Source of the DNA: an uncultured Gemmatimonadales bacterium
GTDB lineage: Bacteria; Gemmatimonadota; Gemmatimonadetes; JACCXV01; JAHWKZ01
Length of the DNA: 64,000 nucleotides
Direction: 5' to 3'
Assembly (NCBI GenBank): GCA_947259315.1
Contig: CAMYLR010000011.1
Span: 69,590 to 133,589 of the forward strand
Positions 34,462 to 42,924 of this stretch are shown piece after piece. Both the position numbers and the translations under genes were made by a program. The first letter of the stretch is position 1. Each line of letters starts with the position of its first letter. The notes below the pieces were generated by a model. The model was not told the origin of the DNA. It searched no databases and was given only the letters and a program-made list of their open reading frames with translations.

Positions 34462-35256
34462 ATGTGGGCGACGAACCTCAAGATTCTGGGCATCGTGCTC
34501 GGCACACTCGCCCTGTACACGTTGATCGCCAACGGCATCCCCCAGGTCGAGTCCGAGGTACCGCAGGAGTTGTCGTTCACAGGCGAAGTGAGCGCGGCCG
34601 AGTTGGTGGCGGCGGGTGAAGAGTTGTACGCCGGGGCTGGCGGCTGCACCGCCTGCCACGGGCTCGGCACGCGGGCGCCCAACTTGTTGAGCGACGCCGG
34701 CGGTCAAGGTGCGATCGGCGCGCGCTGCGGCCAGCGCGTAGAGGGTGAATCGTGCAAGGAGTATCTGTATCGATCGATGATCGAGCCCAATGTGTTTGTC
34801 GTTGAGGGGTTTCAGCCGATCATGCCGGACATGCGACGGACGCTGTCGGAGGTTCAGATCTGGGCCATGATCGCCTATCTGCAAAGCGTGGGGGGCGAGG
34901 TGACGGTCACCGGCGACGACATCGCGGCTGCGCAACCTGCCGGTGAAGACGAGGCGTCGGATTCAGGTGCGGGAGCGATGATCGTAGCGACCACTGATCC
35001 GCTCGAGTTGCTGCGTGAGATGCAGTGCCTGGCTTGTCACTTGCTAGGCGACGAGGGGGCTCAAGTGGGTCCGCCTCTCGATGACCTCGGAAGCCGCCTG
35101 ACGACTGATCAGATTCGTGAGTCGATCCTCGACCCCAACGCGGAGTTGGCGGCGGGCTACGAACAGTTCGGCGGTATGATGCCGGCCAACTTCGGTCAAA
35201 GGCTGACCGCCGAGCAGCTCGAGGTGATCGTGTCGTATCTCGGATCCCAAAAGTGA
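34462..35256 (+). CDS. Membrane-anchored diheme cytochrome c
   Basis: 264 residues. An uncleaved N-terminal helix (LKILGIVLGTLALYTLIANG) is followed by two class-I-like cytochrome c domains with heme sites C62-TA-C65-H66 and C189-LA-C192-H193. Probable distal Met ligands lie in QPIMPDMRR and GGMMPANFG. An acidic linker (PAGEDEASDSGAGA) joins the domains. It starts 4 bases after the CydA-like gene and is 7 bases before the next cytochrome gene. It should sit on the periplasmic face as the first electron acceptor from the CydA-like protein (inference). Confidence 0.88.
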   Translation: MWATNLKILGIVLGTLALYTLIANGIPQVESEVPQELSFTGEVSAAELVAAGEELYAGAGGCTACHGLGTRAPNLLSDAGGQGAIGARCGQRVEGESCKEYLYRSMIEPNVFVVEGFQPIMPDMRRTLSEVQIWAMIAYLQSVGGEVTVTGDDIAAAQPAGEDEASDSGAGAMIVATTDPLELLREMQCLACHLLGDEGAQVGPPLDDLGSRLTTDQIRESILDPNAELAAGYEQFGGMMPANFGQRLTAEQLEVIVSYLGSQK

Positions 35257-35263
35257 GCGTGAC

Positions 35264-36067
35264 TTGAGCATCAATCGGTATCTGCGCCATCCGTTTTGGC
35301 AGGCGATTCTGGTCCTAGTGATCGCGTACGTGTTGATCGAGTACGGCATCCCGTATTTGCCTCCGCTAATCGGGATCAGCAGCGCGCCGGTACCACAGTC
35401 GGTCGTGTTGCAGTACATGCTGACCGTGTTGGCGGGAGTACTGATCTGGGTCAGCGACAATGAGGAGCGTTGGGCGCGGTTTCGCGAGCCGATCCGCGCG
35501 ACGCTCGTCGATCGCGACAAGCGAGTGTTACGGATTGCGCTACTCGTCATCGTCCCGCTGCTGACCGGATGGCTCACTTTCCGCGCCGTGCGTCAGACCG
35601 TGGCCGCGCCCCCCAGCTTGCGGTCGATCCATCCGGCACCACCGTCGTCGATCACGTTTCGTGGCCAAACGATGCAACTCGCTGGGCTGGAGAACCCGCT
35701 GCGCGAAGGCGACTTGATGGCTGAGGCCTATCGTGTCGGGAAGCGCGTTTACTACCAGAACTGTCTGCCGTGTCATGGCGACGCGCTGAGCGGAGACGGG
35801 CACTACGCGCACGGATTCACGCCCGCACCGCTGGCGTTTACCGGTTCGAGCACGATCGCTCAGCTGACCGAGAGTTTTGTGTTCTGGCGGATCGCCAAGG
35901 GCGGCCCGGGACTTCCACGCGAGGGCACGCCGTGGAACTCGGCCATGCCGGCGTGGGAGGACATCCTGAGCGAGGACGAGATCTGGTCGGTGATCGTGTT
36001 TCTGTACGAGCAGGCAGGCGTCTCGCCCCGGACTTGGGAAGAAGCCGAGGGGTCTGGTGAGCACTAA
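35264..36067 (+). CDS. Membrane-bound monoheme cytochrome c
   Basis: 267 residues from a TTG at 35264. About three N-terminal hydrophobic segments (FWQAILVLVIAYVLIEYGIP, VVLQYMLTVLAGVLIWVSD, LRIALLVIVPLLTGWLTF) precede a periplasmic cytochrome c domain with the heme site C167-LP-C170-H171 and a probable Met ligand in NSAMPAWEDIL. The membrane part is unusual for a simple cytochrome c and suggests a subunit of a larger quinol-oxidising complex. It overlaps the following gene by 11 bases. Confidence 0.85.
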   Translation: MSINRYLRHPFWQAILVLVIAYVLIEYGIPYLPPLIGISSAPVPQSVVLQYMLTVLAGVLIWVSDNEERWARFREPIRATLVDRDKRVLRIALLVIVPLLTGWLTFRAVRQTVAAPPSLRSIHPAPPSSITFRGQTMQLAGLENPLREGDLMAEAYRVGKRVYYQNCLPCHGDALSGDGHYAHGFTPAPLAFTGSSTIAQLTESFVFWRIAKGGPGLPREGTPWNSAMPAWEDILSEDEIWSVIVFLYEQAGVSPRTWEEAEGSGEH

Positions 36068-37604
36068 GGGGTTTGCGATAGGGGTCGCGTTGAGCGCATT
36101 TGTCGCGGCCGCGCCGGCGGCCGCTCAGGAAACGCCTGTCGGAAAGGCGATATACGATAAATGGTGCGCCGAATGCCACGGCGAGGACGGTGCAGGCGAC
36201 GGCTCGGCAGCAGCCTACATGTTGCCGCAGCCGAGGGACTTCACCACCGGGCTGTACCAGATTCGCACCACGCCCAGCGGCGAGCTTCCCACCGATGATG
36301 ACATCCTCAGAATGATCGACGAAGGCATGCCCGGGTCGGCGATGCCAGGCTGGAAAGAGTACCTGAGCGACACCGAGCGCAACGACCTGGTTCAGTACCT
36401 GAAGACCTTTTCACCGTTCTTCGAAGACGAAGCCCCGTCGCCGGTCGAGTACGGTGGACCGCCTGGAGTGAACGAGGAGGGCCTCGCCGAGGGGAAAGAG
36501 TTCTACGACAAGATCGAGTGCTGGAAGTGCCATGGACAGGCTGGCCGCGGAGACGGTCCGTCGGCGCCGACTCTCGAGGACGATTGGGAGCTTCCGATCC
36601 GAGCCACAGACTTGACCGAGGGTTGGAACTTCAACGGCGGCCACACGACGGAAGCGATCTTCGCCCGGCTGATGACGGGGCTCAACGGAGCGCCGATGCC
36701 GTCGTTCGCAGACCTGATCGACGCTGAGTTCATGACCGAGGAACAGCTGTGGCGCGTTGCGCAGTACGTGAAGAGCCTCTCTCCCGAGACGCCTGAGGTT
36801 CGAGAGGTCGTTCGGGCGGCTCTGGTCGAGACGCTTCCCACGAGTGTCGACGATCCGGCGTGGGATGCAATCGAGAGGTTTTACATCCCTCTCGTCGGGC
36901 AAATAATCGTCGAGCCGAGGTGGTTCGCGCCGACGGTCGACGGCGTGTGGGCGCAGGCCGCTCATGACGCCCAGCGCGTCGCGTTGCGCCTAACGTGGAA
37001 CGATCCATCGGAGAGCCCGAATCCGGAATGGGAGGAGTGGCGGCAGCGCGTGGTCAGCGTCATGGAGCCAAGCGTCGAGGCCACTGACGAGTTGCTATCC
37101 GATGCGCTTACGGTTCAGTTCCCAACCACGATCCCCGAGGGCATGAAGCGTCCCTATTTCTTGATGGGTGCTCAGGACGAGCCGGTGTACTTGTTGAGTT
37201 GGAACAGCGGTGGCGGCGCAACCGAAGCGCTCGGTCGCGGGATGAACGCGATCGAGCCGATCGGGGGTGCCTCGACGTTGACCACTGAGTCGACGTTCGA
37301 TGATGGACAATGGCGGCTCTATTTGAGTCGCGATCTGATCACTGAGAGTGCAGATCGGCTGGCTATCGAGACTGGCCGTCCGATTCCCATGGCGATCTTC
37401 GCCTGGGACGGTTCGAACGGCGAGTCCGGTACGCAGGGCGCGATAAGCACGTGGTACTTCTTGTATCTCGATCAGCCGACGGAGAACATTACGTACGCGT
37501 TTCCGGTAGTGGCGGTGCTTTTGACAGCCGTGCTGGGCTTGGTCATCATTGCGCGCGCTCAGCGCGCAACCGGCGGCGGTGGCCCTGAACCCGGGTCTGA
37601 TTAA
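36057..37604 (+). CDS. Diheme cytochrome c fused to an ethylbenzene-dehydrogenase-type heme b domain
   Basis: 515 residues from a GTG at 36057. The order is: signal peptide; two cytochrome c domains with heme sites C37-AE-C40-H41 and C155-WK-C158-H159 (Met candidates in GSAMPGWK and GAPMPSFAD); then residues about 245-480, which resemble the EB_dh/DMSO-reductase gamma-type heme b domain (WFAPTVDGVWAQAAHDAQRV, ALRLTWNDPSESPN, WRLYLSRDL); and a C-terminal anchor helix (FPVVAVLLTAVLGLVIIARA). EB_dh domains bind heme b through Met and Lys in molybdenum enzymes and nitrite oxidoreductase, but no molybdopterin subunit is nearby. Here it probably serves as a three-heme electron wire in the respiratory complex. 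Confidence 0.82.
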   Translation: MSTKGFAIGVALSAFVAAAPAAAQETPVGKAIYDKWCAECHGEDGAGDGSAAAYMLPQPRDFTTGLYQIRTTPSGELPTDDDILRMIDEGMPGSAMPGWKEYLSDTERNDLVQYLKTFSPFFEDEAPSPVEYGGPPGVNEEGLAEGKEFYDKIECWKCHGQAGRGDGPSAPTLEDDWELPIRATDLTEGWNFNGGHTTEAIFARLMTGLNGAPMPSFADLIDAEFMTEEQLWRVAQYVKSLSPETPEVREVVRAALVETLPTSVDDPAWDAIERFYIPLVGQIIVEPRWFAPTVDGVWAQAAHDAQRVALRLTWNDPSESPNPEWEEWRQRVVSVMEPSVEATDELLSDALTVQFPTTIPEGMKRPYFLMGAQDEPVYLLSWNSGGGATEALGRGMNAIEPIGGASTLTTESTFDDGQWRLYLSRDLITESADRLAIETGRPIPMAIFAWDGSNGESGTQGAISTWYFLYLDQPTENITYAFPVVAVLLTAVLGLVIIARAQRATGGGGPEPGSD

Positions 37605-37672
37605 CGTCTAGCCGACATTTAAGGGGTCGATAGCATCGTTGCATTGATCAACCACACATGAAGGAGAGGGAT

Positions 37673-38500
37673 ATGAACTTTTCACTGAGGCAGATCCTCG
37701 CCTTGGTCGTGGTGTCGGGGATCTCGATCGCCACCGCTTGTGGTGGTGGTGGCGAGCCAACCGATGACGGGGCCGACGGCGACGCTCCGGCAGCGGCCGG
37801 TCCGGTCGTAAGCCCGGACAGTGCGGCCATGATCACCGGGACGGTTTCGTTCGAAGGCACGGCGCCGGCGGCCGAGCCGATCGATATGAGCGAGGAGCCG
37901 ACTTGCGCCGAGAAGCACCCCGATGGCGCCATGCGCCAACTGGTCATGGTTGCGGGCGGTGGGTTGGCCAACGTCTATGTCTACGTGAAGTCGGGGTTGG
38001 GGGACCGGAGTTTCCCGACTCCGTCGGCGCCGGTGACGCTGGACCAGGACGGCTGCGAATACATGCCGCACGTCTTGGCGATACAGGTAGGGCAATCGCT
38101 GGAGATCAAGAACAGCGATGGGATCCTCCACAACATCAACACCCAGCCCACCGTGAACCGCGGTTTCAACATCAGCCAGCCGGTCGTGATGGAAACGTCG
38201 CGGGAGTTTTCGCAACCGGAAGTCATGATCCCGGTCAAGTGTGATGTCCACGGTTGGATGGAAGCGTTCATCGGTGTCCAGGCTCACCCGTACGCGGGTG
38301 TCAGTGGCGCCGACGGATCGTTCTCGTTGGCGGATCTGCCTCCCGGTGAGTACGAAATCGAAGCCTGGCATGAGTTGTACGGGACGCAGTCCCAAACGGT
38401 CACCGTAGGGGTCAAAGAGACCGCCGAAGTGAGCTTCACGTTCAGCTCCGATATGGCCGGGAACCACGTGCCTCTAGGCGAACCGCTCGTTCTCAGATGA
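37673..38500 (+). CDS. Cupredoxin-like lipoprotein (plastocyanin/carboxypeptidase-regulatory type)
   Basis: 275 residues from the ATG at 37673 (AAGGAG 6 bases upstream). A lipoprotein signal ends at C23 (SIATAC, then GGGG). Type-1 copper ligands are plausible in ILHNINT (His) and PVKCDVHGWMEAFIGV (Cys, His, Met), typical of the methylamine-utilisation/plastocyanin-like family with a following carboxypeptidase-regulatory beta sandwich (GADGSFSLADLPPGEYEIEA). Placed between the c-type cytochromes and the CuA subunit, and joined to the latter by an ATGA overlap, it is a natural electron shuttle to the oxidase. Confidence 0.83.
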   Translation: MNFSLRQILALVVVSGISIATACGGGGEPTDDGADGDAPAAAGPVVSPDSAAMITGTVSFEGTAPAAEPIDMSEEPTCAEKHPDGAMRQLVMVAGGGLANVYVYVKSGLGDRSFPTPSAPVTLDQDGCEYMPHVLAIQVGQSLEIKNSDGILHNINTQPTVNRGFNISQPVVMETSREFSQPEVMIPVKCDVHGWMEAFIGVQAHPYAGVSGADGSFSLADLPPGEYEIEAWHELYGTQSQTVTVGVKETAEVSFTFSSDMAGNHVPLGEPLVLR

Positions 38501-39255
38501 ACTGGAGTTGGCTGATGCCCGAGCCGGCGTCGACGTTTGGCGCCGGCATCGACTCGATCTACTACATCATCCTGTGGATCACCGGGGCGATCTTCGTGCT
38601 CGTCGAGACCGCGTTGATCGTGTTCATCATACGGTATCGGCATCGCGAGGGTCGGGTCGCCGCTTACTCCCACGGCAACAAGAAAGCCGAAATCGTATGG
38701 ACAGTGATCCCGTTCATTTTGGTGCTGTTTATCGTCTACGCCAGCAACGACATCTGGTTGGAGGTCAAACGAGCCGACCAAGGCGGTGCGGCTCCGGCGG
38801 ACGCGCTACCGCTCAGGGTAGTCGCTAAGCAATTCGAATGGAACGTGACGTACCCGGGCCCGGACGGAGAGCTCGACACCGCTGACGATTTCGTCAAGCG
38901 AAACCAGCTTCACGTCCCCATCGGAAGGGCGGTTCGGATCGATCTCGGATCCGAAGACGTAATTCACTCGTTCTTCCTGCCGGATTTTCGCGTCAAGCAG
39001 GACGCCGTGCCGGGGATGACGATCCCGGTCTGGTTCGAGGCCACACGAACCGGAGAGTTCCCGTTGGCGTGCGCTGAACTGTGTGGGTTGGGGCACTATC
39101 GTATGCGCGCCTCGCTGACGGTCCACGAAGCTGCCGATTTCGATCTTTGGCAGTCCCAAGAGATCGCCGCCAGCGGCTCGCCGACTGGTGCCAGTGAGAT
39201 CGATACCGAAAGAGCAAATGAAGCCGAGATCAGCGAAGGGGAGGAGAGCGCATGA
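38497..39255 (+). CDS. coxB: Cytochrome c oxidase subunit II
   Basis: 252 residues. Two N-terminal membrane helices (YYIILWITGAIFVLVETALI and IVWTVIPFILVLFIVYAS) are followed by a cupredoxin domain with the binuclear CuA site: His in EDVIHSFFLPDF and the cluster CAELCGLGHYRM. Unlike the other subunit II in this window it has no fused cytochrome c domain, so it must accept electrons from a separate donor, probably the upstream cytochromes or cupredoxin. An Ala/Glu-rich tail of about 35 residues follows the domain. ATGA overlaps on both sides. Confidence 0.93.
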   Translation: MNWSWLMPEPASTFGAGIDSIYYIILWITGAIFVLVETALIVFIIRYRHREGRVAAYSHGNKKAEIVWTVIPFILVLFIVYASNDIWLEVKRADQGGAAPADALPLRVVAKQFEWNVTYPGPDGELDTADDFVKRNQLHVPIGRAVRIDLGSEDVIHSFFLPDFRVKQDAVPGMTIPVWFEATRTGEFPLACAELCGLGHYRMRASLTVHEAADFDLWQSQEIAASGSPTGASEIDTERANEAEISEGEESA

Positions 39256-41057
39256 GTACGACCCAGCTGTTGGCGCCCAACGTAACCGCGCAGCACTGGG
39301 CCGATCCGAGCCATCCGGATGATCGCCCATTCATCCGGAGATACATCTTTTCAACCGATCACAAGACGATCGGAAACCAGTTCATGTTTATGAGCTTGTT
39401 CTTTCTGCTGGTTGGCGGAGCGCTGGCGATGATGATCCGTTGGCAGCTCGGTTGGCCGGGTCAGCCGATGCCCGGGGGAGGGGTGCTGCCCGAGACGATG
39501 GCGCCGGGCGGAATCCTGTTGCCCGAGTTCTACAACTCGCTGGTCACCATGCACGGCACGTTCATGATCTTCTTTGCCATCATGCCCTTGCTGGTAGGGA
39601 TGTTCGGCAACTGGCTAATCCCGCTCCATGTCGGTGCTTCTGACATGGCGTTCCCGCGGCTCAACATGATGTCGTTTTGGTCGGCTGTCCCCGCGGGGTT
39701 CATCATGCTGGCCAGCTTCGTCGTCGAAGGTGGAGCCGCCGGGGCGGGGTGGACGGCTTATCCGCCACTGAGCGCGGTGCCGGAGTACAGTGGGGTCTCG
39801 ACCGGACAGCAACTTTGGTGTGTGAGCCTGATCATCCTCGGGTTCTCTTCGCTGATGGGGGCGGTCAACTACATCACTACGATCGTCAATATGCGCGCTC
39901 CCGGTATGACCTGGATGCGCATGCCGTTGCCGATCTGGTCGCTCTTTATCACCGCGATCTTGATCCTGCTGGCGATCCCGATCCTGGCTGGCGCAGCGAT
40001 CATGTTGCTGTTCGACCAGACGATCGGCACGACGTTCTTCCTGCCCGAGGCCGGTGGTCAGCCGCTACTGTGGCAGCACCTGTTCTGGTACTTCGGCCAC
40101 CCCGAGGTCTACATCCTGATCCTACCAGCGATGGGCGTCGCGTCCGAAGTGATCGCAAATGGATCACGCAAGCCGATCTTTGGTTATCCCGCGATGGTCG
40201 GCGCGATCGTGGCTATCGCGTTCCTCGGTTGGATCGTGTGGGGACACCACATGTTCCAGAGCGGGATGAACCCGCTTCTGGGATCCAGCTTTATGCTGTC
40301 GACGATGATCATCGCCGTGCCTTCAGCGATCAAAGTGTTCAACTGGCTGGGTACGATTTGGCGCGGCGACATTCACTTCCATACGCCTATGTTGAACGCT
40401 CTAGCTTTCGTCGGGATGTTCGTGATCGGTGGATTGTCGGGCGTGTTCATGGCGTCGACGCCGGTCGACATTTACATCCACGACACGTACTTCATCGTCG
40501 CGCACCTCCATTACGTGCTGTTTGGCGGCAGCCTGTTCGCGATCTTCGCCGGGATCTACTTCTGGTTCCCGAAGTTCTTCGGCCGGATGTTGAGCCCAAC
40601 CCTCGGCAAGATTCACTTCGCACTCACGTTCGTGTTTTACAACCTGGTGTTCTTTCCGATGCATAATCTCGGGTTGGGCGGCATGATGCGGCGCATCTAT
40701 GACCCCAATCAGTACGGCTTCCTCGAGCCGCTTCAGCCGATGAACACGTTCGTGTCGGTGTTCGCGTTGGCACTCGGTGTGAGCCAGCTGGTGTTCTTCT
40801 TCAACATCCTCTGGTCGCTGTGGCGCGGAGAGAAAGCGCCAGAGAATCCGTGGCGGTCGAACTCGTTGGAGTGGAGCCTGGCGTCGCCGCCGCCGCACGG
40901 AAACTTCGAAGCGATGCCGGCGGTGTATCGCGGGCCATACGAGTACAGCTACCCCGGTCGAGGCGAGGACTTCTGGCTCCAGGGTGAGCCACCGGACGGC
41001 GGAGCGGTCCATGCGCCCACCGGTGGGGCACCGGTGGGCGAGGGGGTGCCCCAATGA
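39252..41057 (+). CDS. coxA: Cytochrome c oxidase subunit I (heme-copper, A type)
   Basis: 601 residues, twelve expected helices. Heme and CuB ligands are visible: TMHGTFMIFF (low-spin heme His), WYFGHPEVYILILP (CuB His and the cross-linked Tyr, with the A1-type Glu), WGHHMFQSG (CuB His pair) and VAHLHYVLFGG (His for hemes a and a3). The C-terminal 60 residues (GPYEYSYPGRGEDFWLQGEP and a Gly/Pro tail) are soluble. It pumps protons while reducing oxygen. It is translationally coupled to subunit II before it and subunit III after it. Confidence 0.95.
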   Translation: MSTTQLLAPNVTAQHWADPSHPDDRPFIRRYIFSTDHKTIGNQFMFMSLFFLLVGGALAMMIRWQLGWPGQPMPGGGVLPETMAPGGILLPEFYNSLVTMHGTFMIFFAIMPLLVGMFGNWLIPLHVGASDMAFPRLNMMSFWSAVPAGFIMLASFVVEGGAAGAGWTAYPPLSAVPEYSGVSTGQQLWCVSLIILGFSSLMGAVNYITTIVNMRAPGMTWMRMPLPIWSLFITAILILLAIPILAGAAIMLLFDQTIGTTFFLPEAGGQPLLWQHLFWYFGHPEVYILILPAMGVASEVIANGSRKPIFGYPAMVGAIVAIAFLGWIVWGHHMFQSGMNPLLGSSFMLSTMIIAVPSAIKVFNWLGTIWRGDIHFHTPMLNALAFVGMFVIGGLSGVFMASTPVDIYIHDTYFIVAHLHYVLFGGSLFAIFAGIYFWFPKFFGRMLSPTLGKIHFALTFVFYNLVFFPMHNLGLGGMMRRIYDPNQYGFLEPLQPMNTFVSVFALALGVSQLVFFFNILWSLWRGEKAPENPWRSNSLEWSLASPPPHGNFEAMPAVYRGPYEYSYPGRGEDFWLQGEPPDGGAVHAPTGGAPVGEGVPQ

Positions 41058-41683
41058 GCGAGGCGGCAGCCATTCACGCCCACGCTCCGCGCCCCATGGA
41101 GGGGATCCGGGTCTACAACGTGAAGCTCGGAATGTGGGTCTTCCTGCTGTCCGAGGTGATGTTTTTCAGCGGGCTGATCGGCGCGTACATCATCCTGCGG
41201 TTTGCAAACCCAGAACAATGGGCGGCGCCGGGTGAGGTGCTAAACGTCACGCTGACGGCGTTCAACACGTTTATGCTGATCTGTAGCAGTGTAACGATGG
41301 TGAAGGCCTTTGCCGCGATCGAGCACGGCGATCAGGCCGGGCTCAAGAGGTGGCTGCTGGCGACGATCGTTCTGGGCGCGGCGTTTGTCGGCATTCAGGT
41401 CTTCGAGTACATCAAGCTCGCCGAGCACGGGTTTGTGCCGATGGCCAGCCAGTACGCTGCGGACGGCGGCGGGCCACTGTATGGCTCCACGTTCTACACG
41501 ATGACCGGCTTCCACGGTGCGCACGTTACGATCGGCGTGCTGTGCCTCATCTTCACGTTGGTCAAGGCGCTACGCGGTCACTACACCGAGGAGTACTACT
41601 CGGGCGTGGAGATCATGGGGTTGTACTGGCACTTCGTGGATCTGGTTTGGATTATCTTGTTCACGATCGTTTACTTGATCTAG
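41054..41683 (+). CDS. coxC: Cytochrome c oxidase subunit III
   Basis: 209 residues, five helices, the short bacterial form. Conserved segments: KLGMWVFLLSEVMFFSGLIG, FYTMTGFHGAHVTIGV and the end YYSGVEIMGLYWHFVDLVWI. Starts in an ATGA overlap with subunit I and is followed after 9 bases by subunit IV. It stabilises the dinuclear centre of subunit I; no cofactor of its own. Confidence 0.93.
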   Translation: MSEAAAIHAHAPRPMEGIRVYNVKLGMWVFLLSEVMFFSGLIGAYIILRFANPEQWAAPGEVLNVTLTAFNTFMLICSSVTMVKAFAAIEHGDQAGLKRWLLATIVLGAAFVGIQVFEYIKLAEHGFVPMASQYAADGGGPLYGSTFYTMTGFHGAHVTIGVLCLIFTLVKALRGHYTEEYYSGVEIMGLYWHFVDLVWIILFTIVYLI

Positions 41684-41692
41684 GACGTCGAC

Positions 41693-41962
41693 GTGGCTAA
41701 CAAGAAACCGAACTACTACTTGGTCTGGTTGTACCTGTTGGTCCTGACGATCGCCGAGGTGGGAGTAGCCTTCTTGTCGGGGCTACCGTTCGAGGTGCTG
41801 GTCTTCATCCTGCTGTCGTTGGCGATCTGGAAAGCGGCGCTCGTAGCGATGTACTACATGCACCTTCGGTTCGAGCCGCCCCGGCTCGTTATCATCGCTC
41901 TGGCTCCCCTTCCGCTGGCGGTTCTGATCACGATCGTCGTGGTGACGATGGAGGTCTTCTGA
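41693..41962 (+). CDS. Cytochrome c oxidase subunit IV (CtaF/CyoD-like)
   Basis: 89 residues from a GTG at 41693. Three hydrophobic helices in the pattern of the bacterial subunit IV: YYLVWLYLLVLTIAEVGVAF, VLVFILLSLAIWKAALVAMY and LVIIALAPLPLAVLITIVVV, with the characteristic AALVAMYYMHLRFE between helices 2 and 3. An assembly/stability subunit. A second homologue is encoded in the opposing oxidase operon at 42925-43242. Confidence 0.85.
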   Translation: MANKKPNYYLVWLYLLVLTIAEVGVAFLSGLPFEVLVFILLSLAIWKAALVAMYYMHLRFEPPRLVIIALAPLPLAVLITIVVVTMEVF

Positions 41963-41973
41963 ACCCCGGGCTG

Positions 41974-42108
41974 ATGGAAGGGATGCTGTGGGCGGGGCTC
42001 GTCATGATCGGCGTCCCGCTATTGGTGGGCATCGGGGTCGCGATCGTGATCGTGCGCCATCGTTCTCGCTACCACTCAGAAACCCGAACCGAGTCAGAGT
42101 CGAGGTAA
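41974..42108 (+). CDS. 44-residue single-helix membrane protein in the oxidase operon
   Basis: An ATG at 41974 opens 44 codons: one membrane helix (MLWAGLVMIGVPLLVGIGVA, IVIV) followed by a basic-polar tail RHRSRYHSETRTESESR. Alternatively a CTG at 41959, in a CTGA overlap with the stop of subunit IV, would add five residues. GGAAGGGATG-like sequence around the ATG makes the exact start uncertain. Position between two oxidase-linked genes and the positive-inside tail argue for a real small subunit; no family is recognised. Confidence 0.6.
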   Translation: MEGMLWAGLVMIGVPLLVGIGVAIVIVRHRSRYHSETRTESESR

Positions 42109-42112
42109 ACTG

Positions 42113-42310
42113 ATGGCTCGCTCCTCGCTGATCGGCTTTCATCGGGTGTTGATCGGGGCGGCCATTCTGTTCTGTATCGGATTCGCCGTGTGGATATGGT
42201 GGGCTGGACACAACACGGTGCTGGCGGTCGTGTTTGTCGTCCTCGGACTCGGGCTCAGCTACTACTTGAAGAACCTCCACCGCTTCGTCGATTACAAGGA
42301 CGACAGCTAG
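42113..42310 (+). CDS. 65-residue two-helix membrane protein ending the oxidase operon
   Basis: 65 residues: IGFHRVLIGAAILFCIGFAV and TVLAVVFVVLGLGLSYYLKN are two membrane helices, with WIWWAGHN in the turn and a charged end HRFVDYKDDS. It starts 4 bases after the previous stop and is the last gene of the operon; the opposing operon ends 10 bases further. Probably an accessory subunit of the oxidase. Family not recognised. Confidence 0.65.
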   Translation: MARSSLIGFHRVLIGAAILFCIGFAVWIWWAGHNTVLAVVFVVLGLGLSYYLKNLHRFVDYKDDS

Positions 42311-42319
42311 CCCTAGCTA

Positions 42320-42850
42320 TTACTCGTCCCAAATCCGGTTGAAGTGCGTCAGCAACCGGGGGTGGCGGTACCATAGCCAGGCCGCCATCCCGGCGGCAGC
42401 CAGCAGGTTCGCGACCGCGACGCCCCAAAACGCGATGCTTCCGAGCAATGGTTGGCCGATCGCCACCATGTAGACGTGGAAAGCGACCTCGAAGAAGATA
42501 AAGAAGAAAACCAGGGCGATCCCGAGCGGTGGGATGCGCTCGATCTCGGTCACCAGAAACGACGCTACGACGCCGACGCCGATGAACGCCGCGTGGTGCA
42601 CGATCGTGTAAGCCGCGACCATACCCGGATCGATGACCGTGTGACCGGCAGCCGCTTCACCTCCCTTGAAGAGCACAGTTCCGAGGAGCGACGGGGTGTA
42701 GAGCGCCTGATACTGGACTACGTCGAGGAACAGGAACCAAGCGGCAACGATCCCGGCACCGATCATCCCGGTCACAAAGCCTTCGATCAGGACGTTTGGG
42801 GCGGAAGCGGGTGGGACGATGGGTCGTGTTGCTGAAGGGGCGTCGGTCAT
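42320..42850 (-). CDS. Four-helix membrane protein ending the caa3 operon
   Basis: 176 residues from the ATG at 42850 (GGGAGG 4 bases upstream); a longer frame to 43189 overlaps the subunit IV gene and is rejected. Four hydrophobic helices: FVTGMIGAGIVAAWFLFLDV, YTIVHHAAFIGVGVVASFLV, LGIALVFFFIFFEVAFHVYM and IAFWGVAVANLLAAAGMAAW. Histidine pairs (HH, FHV) face the membrane. It is the final gene of the caa3-type operon. Family not recognised; an assembly or heme-related role is possible. Confidence 0.65.
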   Translation of the reverse strand: MTDAPSATRPIVPPASAPNVLIEGFVTGMIGAGIVAAWFLFLDVVQYQALYTPSLLGTVLFKGGEAAAGHTVIDPGMVAAYTIVHHAAFIGVGVVASFLVTEIERIPPLGIALVFFFIFFEVAFHVYMVAIGQPLLGSIAFWGVAVANLLAAAGMAAWLWYRHPRLLTHFNRIWDE

Positions 42851-42924
42851 TGTACCTCCCGAAGCGCGAGTGGAAGGCAGATGATGGCCGGGCGTCTGCT
42901 GTGACGCAAGCCTGATCCCATCGA

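Noticed and set aside
42305-42318. AGCTAG-CC-CTAGCT inverted repeat between the convergent oxidase operons as a bidirectional terminator
   Set aside because: A two-base loop cannot form, the stem is short and there is no T-run on either strand.
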